Origin: [Enterobacter] lignolyticus SCF1
GTDB lineage: Bacteria > Pseudomonadota > Gammaproteobacteria > Enterobacterales > Enterobacteriaceae
Length of the DNA stretch: 64,000 nt
Assembly: GCF_000164865.1 (NCBI RefSeq)
Contig: NC_014618.1
Location: 1,984,001 to 2,048,000, forward strand
Direction of reading: 5' to 3'
Position numbers and translations under genes: made by a program. The stretch's first letter is position 1. Each line of letters starts with the position of its first letter. A model generated the notes under the pieces. It did no database searches. It saw nothing but the letters and a program-made list of their open reading frames with translations, and had not been told where the DNA came from. Below are positions 61,319-64,000 of this stretch, piece after piece.

Positions 61319-62290
61319 ATGGAAACGAAAAAAAATAACATTGAGTTTATTCCTCAGTTCGAGAAATCTTTTTTACACCCGCGCTTCTGGGGATCCTGGA
61401 TTGGCGTCTTCGCGTTTGCCGGTATTGCGCTCACTCCGCCTTCGTTTCGCGATCCGATCCTCGGGGCGTTAGGCCGTCTGACGGGGAAGTTTGCCCGCAG
61501 CGCCCGGCGTCGCGCGCAGATTAACCTGCTGTACTGCTTTCCGGACAAAAGCGAGCAGGAGCGGGAGACGATGATCGACGACATGTTCGCCACCGCGCCG
61601 CAGGCGATGGTGATGATGGCCGAACTCGGCCTGCGCGATCCGAAAAAAATCCTCGCCCGCGTCGACTGGCAGGGCAAGGAGATTATCGATGATCTGCGCC
61701 GCAACAACGAGAAGGTGATTTTCCTGGTGCCCCACGGCTGGGGGGTCGATATCCCGGCAATGCTGATGGCGTCGGAAGGCCAGATGATGGCGGCAATGTT
61801 CCATAATCAGGGCAACCCGGTCTTTGATTACGTCTGGAACACGGTGCGCCGGCGTTTTGGCGGCCGCATGCACGCGCGCAATGACGGCATCAAGCCGTTT
61901 ATTCAGTCTGTCCGTCAGGGGTACTGGGGCTACTATCTGCCGGATCAGGATCACGGCGAAGAGCACAGCGAGTTTGTGGATTTCTTCGCGACCTATAAAG
62001 CCACTCTGCCCGCGATTGGCCGCCTGATGAAGGTCTGCCGCGCGCGGGTGGTGCCGCTGTTTCCGGTTTACAACGGCAAAACGCATCGCCTGACGGTGGA
62101 AGTGCGCCCGCCGATGGATGACCTGCTGACCGCGGACGACAACACCATCGCCCGGCGGATGAACGAAGAGGTGGAGATTTTTGTCGGGCCGCACCCGGAA
62201 CAGTACACCTGGATACTGAAGCTGCTGAAGACCCGCAAGCCGGGCGAAACAGAGCCCTATCGGCGCAAAGACTTGTTCCCGAAGAAATAA
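61319..62290 (+). CDS. lpxM: LpxM, lipid A myristoyltransferase (MsbB)
   Basis: 323 residues from METKKNN, the E. coli start and length; the longer frame upstream passes through the mepM terminator. N-terminal membrane helix; HX4D acyltransferase motif in VPHGWGVDIPAM; GKTHRLTVEVRPPM near the C-terminus. Adds the last acyl chain to lipid A at the inner membrane. Confidence 0.96.
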   Translation: METKKNNIEFIPQFEKSFLHPRFWGSWIGVFAFAGIALTPPSFRDPILGALGRLTGKFARSARRRAQINLLYCFPDKSEQERETMIDDMFATAPQAMVMMAELGLRDPKKILARVDWQGKEIIDDLRRNNEKVIFLVPHGWGVDIPAMLMASEGQMMAAMFHNQGNPVFDYVWNTVRRRFGGRMHARNDGIKPFIQSVRQGYWGYYLPDQDHGEEHSEFVDFFATYKATLPAIGRLMKVCRARVVPLFPVYNGKTHRLTVEVRPPMDDLLTADDNTIARRMNEEVEIFVGPHPEQYTWILKLLKTRKPGETEPYRRKDLFPKK

Positions 62291-62318
62291 AAAAAATCCC
62301 CCAGCGATGGGGGATTTT
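62291..62318. terminator. bidirectional terminator between lpxM and pykA
   Basis: AAATCCCCC-AGCGAT-GGGGGATTT hairpin flanked by A and T runs, between convergent genes. Confidence 0.85.
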
Positions 62319-62338
62319 CACATTCTGCGACGGTGAAA

Positions 62339-63781
62339 TTATTCGACGGTCAGGATGCGCGTGGTGTTGGTGGAGCCGACGGTGCTCATCACATCGCCCT
62401 GGGTCACGATAACCAGGTCGCCGGAGATCAGGTAGCCTTTGTCACGCAGCAGGTTGACGGCGTCCTGCGCGGCGGCCACGCCGTCGCACGGGCTGTCAAA
62501 ATGCACCGGCGTCACGCCGCGGTACAGGGACGTCAGGTTCAGCGTGCGCTCATGACGGGACAAGGCGAAAATCGGCAGACCGGAGCTGATGCGAGAGGTC
62601 ATCAGCGCGGTACGGCCGGACTCGGTCATGCTGATGATGGCGGTCACGCCCTTGAGGTGGTTGGCCGCGTACATTGCGGACATGGCGATAGCCTCTTCCA
62701 CGTTGTCAAACTGCACGTCCAGACGGTGTTTCGATACGTTGATGCTGGGGATTTTCTCCGCGCCGAGACAGACGCGCGCCATCGCCGCCACGGTCTCTGC
62801 CGGGTACTGCCCGGCGGCGGTTTCCGCAGACAGCATCACGGCGTCGGTGCCGTCCAGCACGGCGTTCGCCACGTCCATGACTTCCGCGCGGGTCGGCATC
62901 GGGTTGGTGATCATTGATTCCATCATCTGGGTGGCGGTGATCACCGCACGGTTCAGCTGACGGGCGCGACGGATCAGCGCTTTCTGAATGCCGACCAGCT
63001 CCGGGTCGCCGATTTCCACGCCGAGATCGCCACGAGCCACCATCACCACGTCGGAGGCCAGGATAATGTCATCCATCGCGTCCTGGCTGCAGACGGCTTC
63101 AGCGCGTTCCACTTTCGCGACGATCTTGGCGTCGCAGCCAGCATCGCGCGCCAGGCGGCGGGCGTAGTTAAGGTCTTCGCCGCAGCGCGGGAAGGATACG
63201 GCCAGGTAGTCGACGCCGATAAGCGCCGCGGTTTTGATGTCTGCTTTGTCTTTATCGGTCAGCGCTTCGGCAGAGAGACCGCCGCCCAGCTTGTTAATGC
63301 CTTTGTTGTTAGACAGCGGGCCGCCAACGGTCACTTCGGTAAAGACCTTCATATCCTGCACCTGCAGGACTTTCAGCTGCACGCGACCGTCGTCGAGCAG
63401 CAGGATATCACCGGGTACGACGTCATCCGGCAGGCCTTTATAGTCGATGCCAACCTGTTCTTTGTCGCCTTCGCCTTTACCCAGGTTGGCGTCCAGCAGG
63501 AATTTGTCGCCGATATTGAGGAAAACTTTGCCTTCTTTAAACGTTGAAACGCGGATCTTTGGTCCCTGTAAATCACCAAGGATTGCAACATGACGACCCA
63601 GTTTTGCCGCAATTTCACGCACCTTATCTGCACGAAGCTTATGATCTTCAGGGGTGCCGTGAGAGAAGTTCATGCGCACAACGTTAGCGCCAGCCGCAAT
63701 AACTTTTTCCAGGTTGTTATCGCGATCGGTAGCCGGGCCTAACGTGGTGACGATTTTGGTTCTGCGAAGCCTTCTGGACAT
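62339..63781 (-). CDS. pykA: PykA, pyruvate kinase II
   Basis: 480 residues from MSRRLRRTKIVTTLGPATD, as in E. coli. Catalytic signature VMVARGDLGVEIG and the preceding KVERAEAV Lys/Glu metal site; ATQMMESMI. PEP plus ADP to pyruvate plus ATP; the AMP-activated isozyme. Downstream of hexR on the same strand. Confidence 0.97.
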   Translation of the reverse strand: MSRRLRRTKIVTTLGPATDRDNNLEKVIAAGANVVRMNFSHGTPEDHKLRADKVREIAAKLGRHVAILGDLQGPKIRVSTFKEGKVFLNIGDKFLLDANLGKGEGDKEQVGIDYKGLPDDVVPGDILLLDDGRVQLKVLQVQDMKVFTEVTVGGPLSNNKGINKLGGGLSAEALTDKDKADIKTAALIGVDYLAVSFPRCGEDLNYARRLARDAGCDAKIVAKVERAEAVCSQDAMDDIILASDVVMVARGDLGVEIGDPELVGIQKALIRRARQLNRAVITATQMMESMITNPMPTRAEVMDVANAVLDGTDAVMLSAETAAGQYPAETVAAMARVCLGAEKIPSINVSKHRLDVQFDNVEEAIAMSAMYAANHLKGVTAIISMTESGRTALMTSRISSGLPIFALSRHERTLNLTSLYRGVTPVHFDSPCDGVAAAQDAVNLLRDKGYLISGDLVIVTQGDVMSTVGSTNTTRILTVE

Positions 63782-63906
63782 GTAATACTCCGTTGACTGA
63801 AACAACTTTGGTGTTGCGTGAATATGGATACGGACGTTCCACACAGAAAGAAGTATGCAGGAACTTAACCGAATGTATAAATAAGTTACAAGCTTGTTAT
63901 CAAATT

Positions 63907-64000
63907 TTAATGATTATCGCTGTGTATCAGCAATTCCTTATCAAAACGCGATTCCTTTAATGCTTCCTTGACCCGCTTCAAGTTATCCCTGAATTTTGCC
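63907..64000 (-). CDS. hexR: HexR, C-terminal end only (glucose-metabolism regulator)
   Basis: The frame from the window edge to the TAA at 63907-63909 gives 30 residues (AKFRDNLKRVKEALKESRFD followed by KELLIHSDNH), matching the end of E. coli HexR/YebK. RpiR-family repressor that senses KDG-6-phosphate and controls zwf, edd-eda and others. The rest lies right of the window. 125 nt separate it from pykA. Confidence 0.88.
   Translation of the reverse strand, partial: AKFRDNLKRVKEALKESRFDKELLIHSDNH

Noticed and set aside
1..64000. CRISPR arrays, IS elements, retrons or defence islands
   Set aside because: No regularly spaced repeats, transposase, reverse transcriptase or defence-type gene cluster was seen. 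The only accessory block is the prophage end.

Overview
The window is chromosomal DNA of a motile enterobacterium (family Enterobacteriaceae). Gene order and protein sequence follow the Escherichia coli leuZ-yecA to pykA-hexR interval almost gene for gene. The insertions and losses point to a relative of Enterobacter, Kosakonia, Citrobacter or Klebsiella aerogenes rather than to E. coli itself; I cannot fix the genus from this window.

1-12781 is the right end of a lambda-like siphovirus prophage. It holds the tape-measure C-terminus, tail genes M, L, K, I and J, a tail fibre with its assembly chaperone, and a host-benefit set. That set is a lipoprotein gene between K and I, and an SOS-boxed umuDC operon facing an SRAP abasic-site protein. 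The element ends in the last 55 nt of a tRNA-Leu(UAA) gene (leuZ), so it integrated in the 3' half of that tRNA. Everything to the right is host backbone.

12926-26238 is a metabolic and iron-storage block: yecA, tyrP with its TyrR box, yecH, ftnA, yecR, an RpiB/LacAB-like isomerase, an MFS exporter, the dual-function AzuC/AzuR RNA with its 28-residue protein, yecJ, a DcuB-like transporter, ftnB, the arabinose transporter araFGH, and uspC. Compared with E. coli, the isomerase, exporter and Dcu genes are extra, and otsBA is missing between araH and uspC.

26239-42690 is the flagellar and chemotaxis regulon: a long flhDC control region with a perfect CRP site; flhDC; motAB-cheAW from a sigma-28 promoter inside flhC, with the MotR small RNA; tar-tap-cheRBYZ from a consensus sigma-28 promoter; and flhBAE. 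It covers the master regulator, the stator, the complete signalling pathway and two export-gate proteins.

42687-48189 has a second PBP2-type transpeptidase between flhE and argS. This is the position of the Salmonella-type extra PBP2, and E. coli lacks it. argS, yecM and cutC follow, with the sigma-E-dependent small RNA MicL embedded in the end of cutC.

48202-64000 contains cmoAB (tRNA wobble modification), yecN, yecE, yecD, the aspS-nudB-yebC-ruvC operon, the LexA-boxed ruvAB operon, the divergent znuCB/znuA zinc importer around a Zur box, mepM, lpxM, pykA, and the last codons of hexR at the window edge. No insertion sequence, CRISPR array or rRNA was seen.
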